DNA of 64,000 nt from Lentilactobacillus laojiaonis (lineage in GTDB: Bacteria > Bacillota > Bacilli > Lactobacillales > Lactobacillaceae), in contig NZ_CP085278.1 of NCBI RefSeq assembly GCF_020616595.1, positions 806,001 through 870,000 of the forward strand, read 5' to 3'. The notes beneath the pieces were generated by a model. That model saw only the letters and a list, made by a program, of their open reading frames with translations, was not told the DNA's origin and searched no databases. The translations under genes were made by a program, and so were the position numbers. Shown here piece by piece: positions 36,029 through 46,522 of the stretch (the stretch's first letter is position 1; each line of letters begins with the position of its first letter).

Positions 36029-37408
36029 TTAAATAAACGCCTTAGAATATACCCAATAATTTCGATTATTTAAATTAATTCGGTACCAGGTTGTTTTAGT
36101 ATCTTCTTTGTAGCCCACTAAATTAATTTTTACTGTTAAACGATTAGTTAAGTTTAATTGACTCATCGAATAGGTTTTTATATTGGGGTAACTGCCTTTA
36201 ATATGATTATAAAGCTTATATTTAGTTGCTGGATTAATAGTTTTACTAAAATCAACTGGGGCATAAATTACGTTTTTCATAACTTGATTAACCGCTTCGG
36301 AGTTTATCCAGCCAGTAGTTTTTCCATTAACAATGCGGTACCAAACTATCGGTTGCTGATTTTGACTATCAATTTGGATGGCTAAATCATTAACTACGTA
36401 TTTTTGATTAATATTTAATTTTCCAGTTTTTTTAGCTAGATAATTAGAATTATATACATGATTGTAAATATTCAAATCAGCTTGCGGATTAATAGTGATA
36501 GTTTGAGTAGTTTTCTTATAAGTTATTGGAGAAAAACTCAAAGCATCTTTATAAACCCAATATTTCTTTGCATTTTTATTATTACTAAATCTAATTCGAT
36601 ACCAAGTAGTATTAGATTTAGTCTTCACACCTCGCATATCTAAATATACCGGTGTTTTAGCATTAACATTGAGCTTAGAAAATTTTGTCTTCGTTACATT
36701 TTTATAGGCGCCTTTTACATGATTATATAAATAATACTTATTATATTGTTTTGATAATGGGATACTTTCATTAGCATCACCAGCATAATATTTCACACTC
36801 GCCGGTACAAATGCATCATTACCACCACTAATATTATTTCCTAAATTATTGTTAGTATCACTAGCATCAACTATTTTATCTAAACCATATTGTTCGATTA
36901 CACTAACAATGGTATTACCGTAATTAGGGTCTGTTGCATACGTTCCTGTTAAAGCTTGGGCCGCTAATGAATATGTATTACTATTTTCTTTCCAGGTTCC
37001 AGAATAAATGGGATTATTTCTAAGTAGTTCAGCATTATCAACAAACGATTCATAGTCACTCGGATATTTTTTAAAATTAGCATTAGTGCTATATAACTTA
37101 CCATTTTCGTCATATTCAGTAGTTGGCATAGCTACCGAAGAGCCATTATAAGCTCCTTTAATTCCAAAAAAGTTATTAGCTTGAGTAGTTAATTGGCTTT
37201 GTCCCCAACCACTCTCAATAGCTGCCTGGCTCAGCATAACTGAACCATATAGATTATATTTATTTGATACTTTTTTAACATCATTACTATAATTATTAAT
37301 AAAATTATTTTGAATGGTTGCATCTGCATGTACTGAATTTTCCCCAAAAACAATACTTCCAAATAATATTCCAACCATAGTTAATAAATGCGTTACCTGT
37401 TTATTCAT
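36029..37408 (-). CDS. secreted GH73 N-acetylglucosaminidase with GW-type modules
   Basis: A 459-residue wall hydrolase. The signal peptide spans about 1-28. The GH73 domain at 30-180 has the catalytic Glu in SQAAIESGWGQSQL and NNFFGIKGAYNG. Three tandem SH3/GW-like repeats of about 75 residues follow (around 205-285, 290-375 and 380-459), with WYRI and GWIN/YWVY elements, to anchor it to wall or lipoteichoic acid. The catalytic domain is closely similar to that of the neighbouring gene at 35149, pointing to duplication. Confidence 0.9.
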   Translation of the reverse strand: MNKQVTHLLTMVGILFGSIVFGENSVHADATIQNNFINNYSNDVKKVSNKYNLYGSVMLSQAAIESGWGQSQLTTQANNFFGIKGAYNGSSVAMPTTEYDENGKLYSTNANFKKYPSDYESFVDNAELLRNNPIYSGTWKENSNTYSLAAQALTGTYATDPNYGNTIVSVIEQYGLDKIVDASDTNNNLGNNISGGNDAFVPASVKYYAGDANESIPLSKQYNKYYLYNHVKGAYKNVTKTKFSKLNVNAKTPVYLDMRGVKTKSNTTWYRIRFSNNKNAKKYWVYKDALSFSPITYKKTTQTITINPQADLNIYNHVYNSNYLAKKTGKLNINQKYVVNDLAIQIDSQNQQPIVWYRIVNGKTTGWINSEAVNQVMKNVIYAPVDFSKTINPATKYKLYNHIKGSYPNIKTYSMSQLNLTNRLTVKINLVGYKEDTKTTWYRINLNNRNYWVYSKAFI

Positions 37409-37511
37409 ATCGTATCCCCCCGTTGAATATACTTTTATGATAAATTAACAAGTAAGCTGATCAACCTTTTTAATTAAAATTTATACTATAATTATCAATT
37501 TGTTAAAAAAT

Positions 37512-37543
37512 AAAAAAGCGAAACTAATAAGTTTCGCTTTTTT
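37512..37543 (-). terminator. nagB terminator
   Basis: A 14-bp perfect stem (AAAAAAGCGAAACT) with a 4-base loop and a T run on the minus strand. Confidence 0.9.
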
Positions 37544-37546
37544 TAA

Positions 37547-38257
37547 TTAATTTAAGTTTAATTGAGCTGCGGAATCACGATCTAAAATTACTGTAATGTT
37601 AGGGTGTTTTTGTAAAACACTGGCTGGAACATCTTCGGTAACTGGTCCTTCTAACGCTGCTTTAATAATTTCTGCTTTTTGAGTACCGAAAGCTTCTAAT
37701 AAAATATGTTTAGCACCCATGATTGAAGCAATTCCCATTGAATATGCTTTTCTAGGTACATCGTTAATATTTTCAAAAAATCTAGCATTAGCTTCAATAG
37801 TAGATTCAGTTAAATTAATTTCATGAGTTAGTGAATCAAATGGTGTTCCAGGTTCATTAAATCCAATATGACCATTACGACCAATTCCTAAAATTTGTAA
37901 ATCAATTGGGTTTTGATTAATAATTTTTTCGTAATCTTCAGTTGCTTTGGCAGCATCTAAATTAGATCCATCAGGAACATATGATTTTTTAAATGGTTTC
38001 TTGTCAAATAAATGCTTTTGCATAAAGTAATGGTAACTTTGGGAGTCAGTTGATTTTAATCCAACATATTCATCCAGATTAATAGAAATACAATCGCTAA
38101 AATCTAAGTCACTATTTCCAATTGCATCGTATGTAGAAATTGGGGTACTTCCAGTTGCTAGTCCAAAAACTTTTGCTCCGTTATTTAATTCCTTTGCAAA
38201 TACATCTTTACCAGCTTGTCCAGCTTGAGCTAAATTATCAACAACAATAATGTTCAT
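37547..38257 (-). CDS. nagB: glucosamine-6-phosphate deaminase
   Basis: Converts glucosamine-6-phosphate to fructose-6-phosphate and ammonia, the reverse direction of GlmS. The 236-residue protein has the signature [15 protein letters not shown] and the N-terminal LATGSTPI. The length fits the short Gram-positive form. It lies just downstream of glmS but behind its own terminator, so both directions of the amino-sugar branch point are encoded side by side. Confidence 0.97.
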   Translation of the reverse strand: MNIIVVDNLAQAGQAGKDVFAKELNNGAKVFGLATGSTPISTYDAIGNSDLDFSDCISINLDEYVGLKSTDSQSYHYFMQKHLFDKKPFKKSYVPDGSNLDAAKATEDYEKIINQNPIDLQILGIGRNGHIGFNEPGTPFDSLTHEINLTESTIEANARFFENINDVPRKAYSMGIASIMGAKHILLEAFGTQKAEIIKAALEGPVTEDVPASVLQKHPNITVILDRDSAAQLNLN

Positions 38258-38324
38258 TTTTACTCACCCTCCATTTTGGTATAGTCCAATTGTAAAACAC
38301 ATTCTTAAATTTTGCAAATAAACT

Positions 38325-38360
38325 AAAAAACGTCTTTCTCAAATGAGAAAGACGTTTTTT
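38325..38360 (-). terminator. glmS terminator
   Basis: A 16-bp perfect stem (AAAAAACGTCTTTCTC) with a 4-base loop. Confidence 0.9.
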
Positions 38361-38363
38361 AAA

Positions 38364-40178
38364 TTATTCTACGGTTACACTTTTAGCCAAGTTTCTTGGA
38401 CGATCAACATCTAATCCCTTGTTTAGACTAGTGTAATAAGCAATTAACTGTGTGGGAACAACACTAACTAATGGAGATAATAATTCATCAACTGTTGGAA
38501 TGACAATATTATCATCTGATTTTGCTAAATCCTCAGATACAATAGTTAAAATATTTGCTCCTCTAGAAAGGGTCTCTTGCAAATTACTTCTAGTCAATCC
38601 GGCAGTTTTATGTTGAGTAATTATTCCTACTACTGGAGTATCTTCTTCGATTAATGCAATTGTACCGTGTTTCAATTCACCTGATGCAAATCCTTCGGCA
38701 TGCACATAAGAGATTTCCTTAAGTTTCAAAGCTGCCTCTAAGGAAACAAAGTAGTCAATTCCTCGTCCTATATAAAAGGCTTTATCAGCTTTTACAAAGT
38801 ACTGTTTAGCCAACTCCTCAATAGAATCTTTTTCATCAATAATGGCTTGCATAGCAGTAGCTACTAATCCCAATTGTTGACGAACATTAAATTCATCAGC
38901 AACAATTTGACCCTTAGCCATTCCAACTGCTTTAGCTAAAATAGCCTCCACTGCAATTTGGGCAGTATAAGCTTTGGTAGAAGCCACAGAAATTTCAGGT
39001 CCGGCATTAAGCAATAAAGTAAAATCTGCTTCTCTAGATAGAGTAGAATTCTGCACATTTGTAATGGTTAAGCTATGATAGCCTTGCTCATTAACATTCA
39101 CTAGCACTTCACGACTATCTGCAGTTTCACCACTTTGAGTTAAGAATATAAAGAATGGTTTCTTACTTAGTAATGGTTCATCATAAGCATATTCAGAAGC
39201 AACATGTACATCGGTTGGAATATTGGTTAATTTTTCAAATAAAGCTTTACCTACTAATCCAGCATGATAACTAGTTCCTGCCCCCACAATATGAATGTGG
39301 TCGGATTCTTTAATTGCTTTAATTAAGTTCTCATCAATATTTGGCATGTCGTTATCTGATAAATATTTTTGAGCTAGATTACGCATAACGTTAGGTTGTT
39401 CATCAATTTCCTTTAACATATAGTAAGGATAAGTTCCCTTGTCGGTATCTTGAGAATCCATTTCAACATAGAATGGATCACGATTAATAATATTTCCAGA
39501 TTGATCTTCAATGACAACTTTGTCGGGAGTAATGGTTACAATTTCACCATCTTTTAATTCTAAGAAATTGTGGGTTGATGAAATCATTGCCAAAGCATCT
39601 GAACAAACTACGTTAAAATTATCGCCCACGCCCACTAATAACGGACTTTTGTTTTTAGCAACATATAAAGTATCAGGATTTTGACTATCCATTAATAAAA
39701 ATCCATAAGAAGAGCCTTTTAATAAACCAATGGTTTTCACAAAAGCTTCTTTAGTACTTAATCCTTCATTAACGAATTTATCAACCAATTGAACTACAAC
39801 TTCTGTATCAGTTTGGCTAGTAAAGGTGGTTCCGGTTAAATAATCGGATTTCAATTCCTTAAAGTTTTCAATCACCCCATTATGCACGAGATAAAAACGG
39901 TGATCTTGGGAGTATTGTGGATGAGCATTTTCAACGCTAACTCCGCCATGAGTGGCCCAGCGAGTATGACCAATACCAGTAGAACCATGTACTTCTGGTC
40001 CAACTGCTTTTTCAAGTTCAGAAATTCGACCCTTTTCTTTAATTAAATAGTCTTCACCGGTTTGATCATTAACATAAATACCTGCTGAATCATAGCCTCG
40101 ATATTCTAGTTTTTCTAGACCTTCTAATAAAATTTTTACAGCATTATCATTTCCAGTAACTCCAACTATTCCGCACAT
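38364..40178 (-). CDS. glmS: glutamine-fructose-6-phosphate aminotransferase (isomerizing)
   Basis: Makes glucosamine-6-phosphate, the entry step to UDP-GlcNAc. It has 604 residues. The glutaminase domain begins MCGIVGV with the nucleophile Cys right after Met1. Two SIS domains follow (GTSYHAG, FLTQSGETADS, and SVASTKAYTAQ), and the C terminus is DRPRNLAKSVTVE. The promoter leaves a leader of only about 75 bases, too short for a glmS ribozyme. Confidence 0.97.
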   Translation of the reverse strand: MCGIVGVTGNDNAVKILLEGLEKLEYRGYDSAGIYVNDQTGEDYLIKEKGRISELEKAVGPEVHGSTGIGHTRWATHGGVSVENAHPQYSQDHRFYLVHNGVIENFKELKSDYLTGTTFTSQTDTEVVVQLVDKFVNEGLSTKEAFVKTIGLLKGSSYGFLLMDSQNPDTLYVAKNKSPLLVGVGDNFNVVCSDALAMISSTHNFLELKDGEIVTITPDKVVIEDQSGNIINRDPFYVEMDSQDTDKGTYPYYMLKEIDEQPNVMRNLAQKYLSDNDMPNIDENLIKAIKESDHIHIVGAGTSYHAGLVGKALFEKLTNIPTDVHVASEYAYDEPLLSKKPFFIFLTQSGETADSREVLVNVNEQGYHSLTITNVQNSTLSREADFTLLLNAGPEISVASTKAYTAQIAVEAILAKAVGMAKGQIVADEFNVRQQLGLVATAMQAIIDEKDSIEELAKQYFVKADKAFYIGRGIDYFVSLEAALKLKEISYVHAEGFASGELKHGTIALIEEDTPVVGIITQHKTAGLTRSNLQETLSRGANILTIVSEDLAKSDDNIVIPTVDELLSPLVSVVPTQLIAYYTSLNKGLDVDRPRNLAKSVTVE

Positions 40179-40261
40179 AATAAAATCCCCCTATCAAAAT
40201 TGGTATATACATTTATAATTTTCTAATATAATTTTTAAATCACTTATTTAACAACACATAT

Positions 40262-40290
40262 AATGTATATTATTTAAATGCATTTGTCAA
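40262..40290 (-). promoter_or_regulatory. glmS promoter
   Basis: TTGACA (40290-40285), 17 bases, TACATT (40267-40262) on the minus strand, between the glmM terminator and glmS. Confidence 0.7.
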
Positions 40291-40315
40291 TTATATTAAC
40301 TGGTATACCCCAATA

Positions 40316-40348
40316 AAAAAGAAGGGATTAATTTCATCCCTTCTTTTT
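40316..40348 (-). terminator. glmM (cda operon) terminator
   Basis: A 13-bp perfect stem (AAAAAGAAGGGAT) with a T run on the minus strand just after glmM. Confidence 0.9.
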
Positions 40349-40349
40349 G

Positions 40350-41705
40350 CTAATCTATTCCAATTTCATCTTTAACTACATCAGCAATAGTTTGAGTGTA
40401 TCTATCGACAAGTTCCTGAGTAGGAGCTTCAGTCATTACTCTAAGTAACGGTTCGGTTCCGCTAGGTCGTACCAATACTCGACCGTCGCCGTTCATTTCC
40501 TTTTCTACTTCAGCAATAACTTTAGCGATATTATCATTATCCATTGCATGATTTTTATCTTCATTTTTAACCTTTACGTTAATTAATCTTTGTGGATAAA
40601 CTTTAACTTCACTAGCTAGTTCAGATAGTTTTTTACCAGTAGCCTTCATAATTGATAACAATTGAAGACTAGTAAGCATTCCATCACCAGTTGTATTAAA
40701 GTCTAAAAATACAATATGACCAGATTGTTCGCCACCTAGGTTATAACCTTCTTCGTTCATCTTTTCAACAACGTAGCGATCACCAACTTTAGTTTTTACA
40801 CTAACTAGGCCTTGTTTTTCCATAGCTTTATACATTCCCAAATTACTCATTACAGTAGTTACAATGGTATTTTGACGTAATTTACCATGTTCTGACATAT
40901 ATTTTCCACATATGTACATAATAGTATCACCATCAACGATATTTCCGTTTTCATCTACAGCAATACAACGATCTCCGTCACCATCAAAGGCAATTCCTGC
41001 TTGGGCATTTTCTTCAACAACCATTTTTTGTAAAGCCTCTGGATGCGTAGAACCAACATGATCATTAATGTTTAAACCATCGGGATTAGTTGCCATTGTT
41101 TTAAAATCAATTCCTAAATCAGCGTATAAATTGGTAACTAATTTACTACTTGCACCATTAGCAGCATCAACGCATATTTTTAGTCCTTCAAGATTATCGG
41201 AAATGGTTTGTTCTAAGAAATGGATATATTTTTGACTACCTTCGTAATAATCTCCTAAAGTACCTAAACCTTCAGCTGCTGGTTTGGGTAAATTATCAAT
41301 TGGATCTTCCAAAATAGCTTCAATTTCTTCTTCCATTTCATCAGACAATTTATAACCATCAGCACCAAAGAATTTAATACCATTATATTCTACTGGATTA
41401 TGTGATGCAGTAATCATTACTCCTGAATCAGCTTCTTGACTACGAACTAAGTAAGCCACACCCGGAGTAGTTACAATTCCTAAATCAAGCACTTCAATTC
41501 CGACTGATAATAATCCTGCAATTAAGGCTTCTTCTAGCATTTGACCAGAAATTCGAGTATCTCTAGCAACCAAAACTTGAGGTTGCTTTCTATCGGAATG
41601 ACGAGTTAAGACATATCCTCCTGCTCGTCCACATCTAAATGCTAGTTCTGGACTCAAATCCTTATTGGCAATTCCTCTAACGCCATCGGTACCAAAATAT
41701 TTCAT
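40350..41705 (-). CDS. glmM: phosphoglucosamine mutase
   Basis: Interconverts glucosamine-6-phosphate and glucosamine-1-phosphate. It has 451 residues. The phosphoserine is S101 in [13 protein letters not shown], the metal loop is FDGDGDR, the sugar-binding loop is GGEQSGHI, and the phosphate-binding [11 protein letters not shown] is near the C terminus. It is the last gene of cdaA-cdaR-glmM. GlmM is known to bind and restrain CdaA in several Firmicutes, so the operon links wall precursor supply to c-di-AMP. Confidence 0.98.
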   Translation of the reverse strand: MKYFGTDGVRGIANKDLSPELAFRCGRAGGYVLTRHSDRKQPQVLVARDTRISGQMLEEALIAGLLSVGIEVLDLGIVTTPGVAYLVRSQEADSGVMITASHNPVEYNGIKFFGADGYKLSDEMEEEIEAILEDPIDNLPKPAAEGLGTLGDYYEGSQKYIHFLEQTISDNLEGLKICVDAANGASSKLVTNLYADLGIDFKTMATNPDGLNINDHVGSTHPEALQKMVVEENAQAGIAFDGDGDRCIAVDENGNIVDGDTIMYICGKYMSEHGKLRQNTIVTTVMSNLGMYKAMEKQGLVSVKTKVGDRYVVEKMNEEGYNLGGEQSGHIVFLDFNTTGDGMLTSLQLLSIMKATGKKLSELASEVKVYPQRLINVKVKNEDKNHAMDNDNIAKVIAEVEKEMNGDGRVLVRPSGTEPLLRVMTEAPTQELVDRYTQTIADVVKDEIGID

Positions 41706-41734
41706 TAGTTATTCCTCATTTCAATTAACAATCA

Positions 41735-42703
41735 TTAATTGTTATTCTTAATTTTTACATTTATGTTCTCGGGATCAAAGCCTTCTACATCATTAAGTTT
41801 AGCATCCAAATGAACCTTTTTTTCCTCGGTTTTATTCTTAAGCGAACTTGTATCAACATTAACTAAAACTTCATCAATTTTAGATAATTGCTTATCGGTG
41901 CCAAACACTTTGACTTTTTTAGTATCACTAGTTAGTGTGAATTCCCCATCATTTTCAACACCTTTAGGCTGTAATTTAATACCTACTTCTTTACTTTTTC
42001 CAGGTGTAATAGGCAAATTAACATTTACCGTTGAAGGAGTTGCTACTGCGTTTATAGTTTTATTGTTCTTATCTAGTACTTCTACAATCGCTTGATTATT
42101 AACAGTTGAGGTTGAATTTTGTGGGAAATTCAACTTAGCGACCACTTTAGAAATTCGATTTATTTGGTCTAACGAACCCGTAACTTGTACATTACGAGTA
42201 TCTGATGTAGCTTTACCTGCTTTATAACCGGGAGCAACATTATCTTTAGGATATTGGATATCTAAAGAATAATCAACTGTTTTTCTAGGTTGTATATCAA
42301 TATTTATTTTGCTTGGTATGATTTTATATCTTAACTCACTGTTTAATCCTTCTTGTTGTAACGTTACCGTGTGTTTACCAACTGATAACTTTGATAAATC
42401 AGCATACACACTAAAATTTTGTGTATTGGCAATTGTTGTAATTAACGCTGAAGGACCAGAAACTACCACTTTTACATTTCTAGGATAGCCCGTTACAAAA
42501 TATTTATTACTATTAACTGTAAGGGATAGCGGAACATTTAAAGTTTCAGTCTTAGTGGATGTTAACCTAATTGATTCATTTTTGCGTACATAGGGATTTC
42601 TAATTGTATCCATTTTGGTGCTACCCGCATAGAAGAAGAGCATTATTGCAAAAAATAGTGAGATTAACAAATAAAACCATCTCTTAGAAAAGAAATTTTT
42701 CAA
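41735..42703 (-). CDS. cdaR: CdaA regulator, YbbR-domain protein
   Basis: A 322-residue membrane-anchored protein that modulates the c-di-AMP cyclase. One N-terminal membrane helix (about 8-26) is followed by several tandem YbbR repeats outside the membrane (for example residues 50-130, 135-215 and 220-315). Its ATG overlaps the cdaA stop by 4 bases, and glmM follows 29 bases later. Confidence 0.94.
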   Translation of the reverse strand: MKNFFSKRWFYLLISLFFAIMLFFYAGSTKMDTIRNPYVRKNESIRLTSTKTETLNVPLSLTVNSNKYFVTGYPRNVKVVVSGPSALITTIANTQNFSVYADLSKLSVGKHTVTLQQEGLNSELRYKIIPSKINIDIQPRKTVDYSLDIQYPKDNVAPGYKAGKATSDTRNVQVTGSLDQINRISKVVAKLNFPQNSTSTVNNQAIVEVLDKNNKTINAVATPSTVNVNLPITPGKSKEVGIKLQPKGVENDGEFTLTSDTKKVKVFGTDKQLSKIDEVLVNVDTSSLKNKTEEKKVHLDAKLNDVEGFDPENINVKIKNNN

Positions 42704-43545
42704 TTTTGTTTTCTCCTTTTAAAATGTTTTTCAACATTAGTATATATTTTTTCAAATAAATTCTTTGATTTCTCTTGGTTTCCTTTAATTAACTGTCCTC
42801 GGAAATAATTTAAATAATCTTCCTGAGACATTCCTCTTAATAACTTATTATTTTGAGTTATTGAAACCTCACCAGTCTCTTCAGAAATTACTATCGTTAA
42901 AGCATCCGTAATTTCAGAAATACCAACCGCTGCACGATGTCTTGTTCCTAATTCCTTGGGAATCAGATTACTTTGAGAAAGTGGTAAATATGCCGCCGCA
43001 ACGGCAACTCGATTATCCTTAATAATTACAGCACCATCATGTAAAGGAGTATTAGGTATAAAGATATTAATTAACAATTCACCAGTTACATCGGCATCTA
43101 ATTTGATCCCGGTTTCAATATACTCTTCTAATCCAGTATTCATTTGGATAGTAATTAATGCCCCAATTCTACGTTTTGACATATATTGGATCGCTTTATC
43201 TAATGAATCAATTAACTGATTTGCCTCTTGATTTTGTTGATTGTTTCTGGAAAATAGCGATCCCCGGCCAATATGTTCCAAGGCCCTTCTAATTTCTGGT
43301 TGAAAAATTACAATTACCGCAATAACTCCCCAATTAATAACTTGGTCCATAATCCAGGAAACGGTTGATAATCCTACATACCAGCTCACTACTTTGATAA
43401 TTATAATGATGATAATTCCTCTAAGTAATTGAATTGCTTTAGTGCCCTTAACCATCATTAATATTTCATATACTAAAAACCAAACTACAACTATGTCTAT
43501 TAGATTAATAAACATGTGCCATGTAAATAAATTTGACCAATCCAT
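42700..43545 (-). CDS. cdaA: diadenylate cyclase (c-di-AMP synthase)
   Basis: Condenses two ATP into c-di-AMP, which controls potassium and osmolyte transport and wall homeostasis. It has 281 residues. Three N-terminal membrane helices are followed by the DAC domain. The active site motifs DGA (170-172) and RHR (202-204) are intact. It is the first gene of cdaA-cdaR-glmM, 23 bases behind a strong extended -10 element, so the mRNA has a very short leader. Confidence 0.97.
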   Translation of the reverse strand: MDWSNLFTWHMFINLIDIVVVWFLVYEILMMVKGTKAIQLLRGIIIIIIIKVVSWYVGLSTVSWIMDQVINWGVIAVIVIFQPEIRRALEHIGRGSLFSRNNQQNQEANQLIDSLDKAIQYMSKRRIGALITIQMNTGLEEYIETGIKLDADVTGELLINIFIPNTPLHDGAVIIKDNRVAVAAAYLPLSQSNLIPKELGTRHRAAVGISEITDALTIVISEETGEVSITQNNKLLRGMSQEDYLNYFRGQLIKGNQEKSKNLFEKIYTNVEKHFKRRKQN

Positions 43546-43574
43546 TACGCACCTCTTAATAATTACTTAATTTT

Positions 43575-43583
43575 ATTATAGCA
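43575..43583 (-). promoter_or_regulatory. extended -10 promoter element of the cda operon
   Basis: TGCTATAAT on the minus strand is a perfect TATAAT with the TGn extension. No good -35 box is seen, which is acceptable for extended -10 promoters. Confidence 0.6.
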
Positions 43584-43728
43584 TTGCCAGATAAAATATT
43601 TAAAAAATTAAACTAGGTTTTCTGCATTTTAATAAATTATAAAAATATAGTATAAATAATTCATTTTTATAGTATTTCTTGATTAATAATAGTTTAATAG
43701 TAATTGTAGAAAAAGGAGGAAAATTAGT

Positions 43729-44391
43729 TTGAGTAAGTTACATAAATGGCAAATTAGAATATTTTACATTATATGGATGTTAATATTAGTTTACTTTGCC
43801 AAACCACCATTTACATTTTTGTTATTAAACACCTTTCTAGCGTTTATTCCTATTGAATTGAGTTTCCATATCGATTCTAATAAACCTAAATCTTCCTTTT
43901 TGTTTTGGATTCTCATAATTATTTGGATGTTATTTTATCCAAACACCCCTTACCTATTAACCGATCTTTTTCATTTATCATTACTAAATCCATATGGCGC
44001 AGATGGTTTACTAAGGTTAAATAATTTTATGTGGTTAAACTTCACATTATTAATTATTAGCACCTTTGTAAGTGTCCTAATTGGGATGTGGGGATTAATA
44101 AAGGTAGCCAAATCAATCACAGATCGTTACAAATTAAATAAATTTTATAGCTATGTTATTGCTATAATTCTTACAATTCTTTCATCAATTGGAATATTTA
44201 TTGGTAGATTTTTACGAATTCACACGGTTTATTTATTTTTAACTCCAACCATTTTCATAAAACCATTTTTAAATATGTTAGGCAAAGATGCCTTCTTATT
44301 TATGGCCGTTTTAACATTTATTCAATTAATAATCCTATGGTTCCTCCATATCATTAGCCATCCAAATAATAATAAAAAAGAGACCAGTTAA
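43729..44391 (+). CDS. DUF1361 membrane protein
   Basis: A 220-residue integral membrane protein with about six helices. The conserved segment FYPNTPYLLTDLFHLS is typical of DUF1361, whose function is unknown. The start is TTG at 43729, supported by a perfect AAGGAGG 9 bases upstream, with no ATG nearby. It diverges from cdaA and converges with an antiporter gene. Confidence 0.85.
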   Translation: MSKLHKWQIRIFYIIWMLILVYFAKPPFTFLLLNTFLAFIPIELSFHIDSNKPKSSFLFWILIIIWMLFYPNTPYLLTDLFHLSLLNPYGADGLLRLNNFMWLNFTLLIISTFVSVLIGMWGLIKVAKSITDRYKLNKFYSYVIAIILTILSSIGIFIGRFLRIHTVYLFLTPTIFIKPFLNMLGKDAFLFMAVLTFIQLIILWFLHIISHPNNNKKETS

Positions 44392-44405
44392 ATCTGGTCT
44401 CTTTT
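44376..44405. terminator. bidirectional terminator
   Basis: A 12-bp perfect stem (AAAAGAGACCAG) with a 6-base loop lies between convergent genes. Confidence 0.9.
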
Positions 44406-46502
44406 CTATATATTTTCATCTTCAGTATTTAGTACCGTTTCAGAATAATTTACATATTGCCGTAATTTAGCAGACATTAATCCATCAATTTTTCCTTTTT
44501 GAACTAATTTTTGAATTCCATTTCGTTCTGCCGCTAAAGCAATTAATTTTAGATTATTTAAAATTTCATTATTACGATTATTCTTTCCATAAGGAAGCTT
44601 GGCTAGTTCAATTTGGTTACGGTAATGCACTATCAAATGATAAACCGATTGATTATTAAATTTATCTTTATTAATATCATTTCGATTTAAATAAGTTGAC
44701 AAAGCCCTAATAGCTCCATTTGCAGTTGCTTTTTGAATGGTTGGAAAATCTTTTTGAATTTCTTCATCATTTAATTGCTTATTTTTAAAATAAATAAGTG
44801 TGACTCGATCTTTAATTCTTCGAAGCCAAAATTTAAAACCATGGCTCACCTTGAAATTTGATTCACCCATACTCATTAAACGTTTTTCTTGTCTGTGTAA
44901 CGTTTCATTAGTAATTAAATATGAGTTCATAGAAATTTGTTTCTTGGCAACCAGGTCTTCTAAAGCCAAATGCTCCCCTGATAAAGCTACTCGCCTAAGA
45001 GCAATCTCATCTGACAAAATTTTATTAATTTTGGCTCGATCGCCCAATTTAAATTCTAGATTTCTAATTAAAAACTGATAATTAAATATTAAATCATAAG
45101 TTTCTCGACGATTGGAATCATTTTGATTCTTTTCTAAGGCTTTAACAGCCGACTGCATGATATATATTCGAGCTTGATCCTCAGAAATTAGTTTTGCTTG
45201 ATCAACTTGATTCGGAATTTCATCCAAAGTAGCTTGATCATCACTAGCACTAGCTCGAGTTAAAATTGGACCCTTATTTTTAGAAATTAATGGTAAAACT
45301 GCTACCGCAATTACTAAACTAATAATAATTACTAAAGCCGCTACAAACAGCATTAATGATCTCATCGGAAAAGGTCGATTGGAACTAATAACTAATGGCA
45401 CAGTTAAAACCCCTGCCATCGTAACGGCCCCTCTAACTCCAGAAAGTCCAGTTAGTAATGCAATTTTAAAATTAGATTTACCGTTAGTTTTATTAAATAC
45501 CTGATAAAAATAAATCCATAAAACTCGTACAATAAACAAGATTAACCAAACAATGAATGAAAGCAAAACTGCATATAATGTATTAAAATCATCACTTTTA
45601 ATTAATTCAGTAGTTGCAACCGGCAACTCAATTCCTAAAATAACAAAGACCAGTCCATTTAACGTATAGATAATAATATCCCAAGTTTTTTCACGAACTA
45701 AAATTAATTCAGGTTGGTTTGAAACCGGGGTTTTTCCATAAATTTGGACAATAATTCCGGCAGTTACTACTGCAATTACTCCCGAAGCATGAAAAACATC
45801 CTCAGCAATTAAATAAATTATAAATGGTGTAATAATTTGTAAAACGGTATTGAAAATTACATCATTAATTCCCTGACGATACAGCCAATCTTCTAAAATT
45901 TTAAACGAGATAATAATGATTGCGCCACTAATCAAACCAATTAAAGTTATATAAATAAAATCTCCAATTGCTGAGCGAATTGAGAAAATTCCCGTAACTG
46001 TAGCAGCAATTGCATATTTAAAGGCAATTAATCCACTAGCATCATTAATCAAGCTTTCACCACTAACCGCATGCAATACATTTTCAGGTAAATTAACTCG
46101 TTTAGAAATTGATTGTACTGCCACCGGATCCGTTGGCGATAAGATTGCAATCAAAGCAAAACTTACCGAAAGTGGCATTTTAGGAACAATCAAATGCAGG
46201 ATAAATCCTCCAATTACGGTGGTTAAAAATACTAATAAAATAGCATTAGCTAAAATTGGACCTCTTAATTTCCACAGCTCTTGTTTGGGAAATCTTCTAC
46301 CATCATTAAATAGTAAGGGAGCGATAAATAAAAGCAAAAACCAATCAGTTTCCAAAGGAATGGTCATCTTGGTAAGTAAGGTTAGCCCTAATCCCAATAA
46401 AATTTGAAATAAACTTACCGGAATATCTGGAATAAAATGATTTATTATATTCGATAATAAAACTAAGAACACTAATAAAATGACTGCTTCAATTATATGC
46501 AC
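44406..46502 (-). CDS. Na+/H+ antiporter, CPA1 (NhaP/NHE) type
   Basis: A 698-residue cation/proton antiporter with the same plan as the one at 17050: about twelve helices to residue 410 and a soluble tail of about 280 residues. Key motifs are LSPTDPVAV and GESLINDASGL, containing the Asn-Asp pair of electroneutral CPA1 proteins. It lies between a DUF1361 gene and murB. Substrate ion and regulation are not evident. Confidence 0.92.
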   Translation of the reverse strand: MHIIEAVILLVFLVLLSNIINHFIPDIPVSLFQILLGLGLTLLTKMTIPLETDWFLLLFIAPLLFNDGRRFPKQELWKLRGPILANAILLVFLTTVIGGFILHLIVPKMPLSVSFALIAILSPTDPVAVQSISKRVNLPENVLHAVSGESLINDASGLIAFKYAIAATVTGIFSIRSAIGDFIYITLIGLISGAIIIISFKILEDWLYRQGINDVIFNTVLQIITPFIIYLIAEDVFHASGVIAVVTAGIIVQIYGKTPVSNQPELILVREKTWDIIIYTLNGLVFVILGIELPVATTELIKSDDFNTLYAVLLSFIVWLILFIVRVLWIYFYQVFNKTNGKSNFKIALLTGLSGVRGAVTMAGVLTVPLVISSNRPFPMRSLMLFVAALVIIISLVIAVAVLPLISKNKGPILTRASASDDQATLDEIPNQVDQAKLISEDQARIYIMQSAVKALEKNQNDSNRRETYDLIFNYQFLIRNLEFKLGDRAKINKILSDEIALRRVALSGEHLALEDLVAKKQISMNSYLITNETLHRQEKRLMSMGESNFKVSHGFKFWLRRIKDRVTLIYFKNKQLNDEEIQKDFPTIQKATANGAIRALSTYLNRNDINKDKFNNQSVYHLIVHYRNQIELAKLPYGKNNRNNEILNNLKLIALAAERNGIQKLVQKGKIDGLMSAKLRQYVNYSETVLNTEDENI

Positions 46503-46522
46503 TAAGTCATAACCCCCTAAAT

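Noticed and set aside
40179-40310. glmS ribozyme in front of glmS
   Set aside because: The promoter at 40262-40290 leaves only about 75 leader bases, which is too short, and no ribozyme core was recognised.
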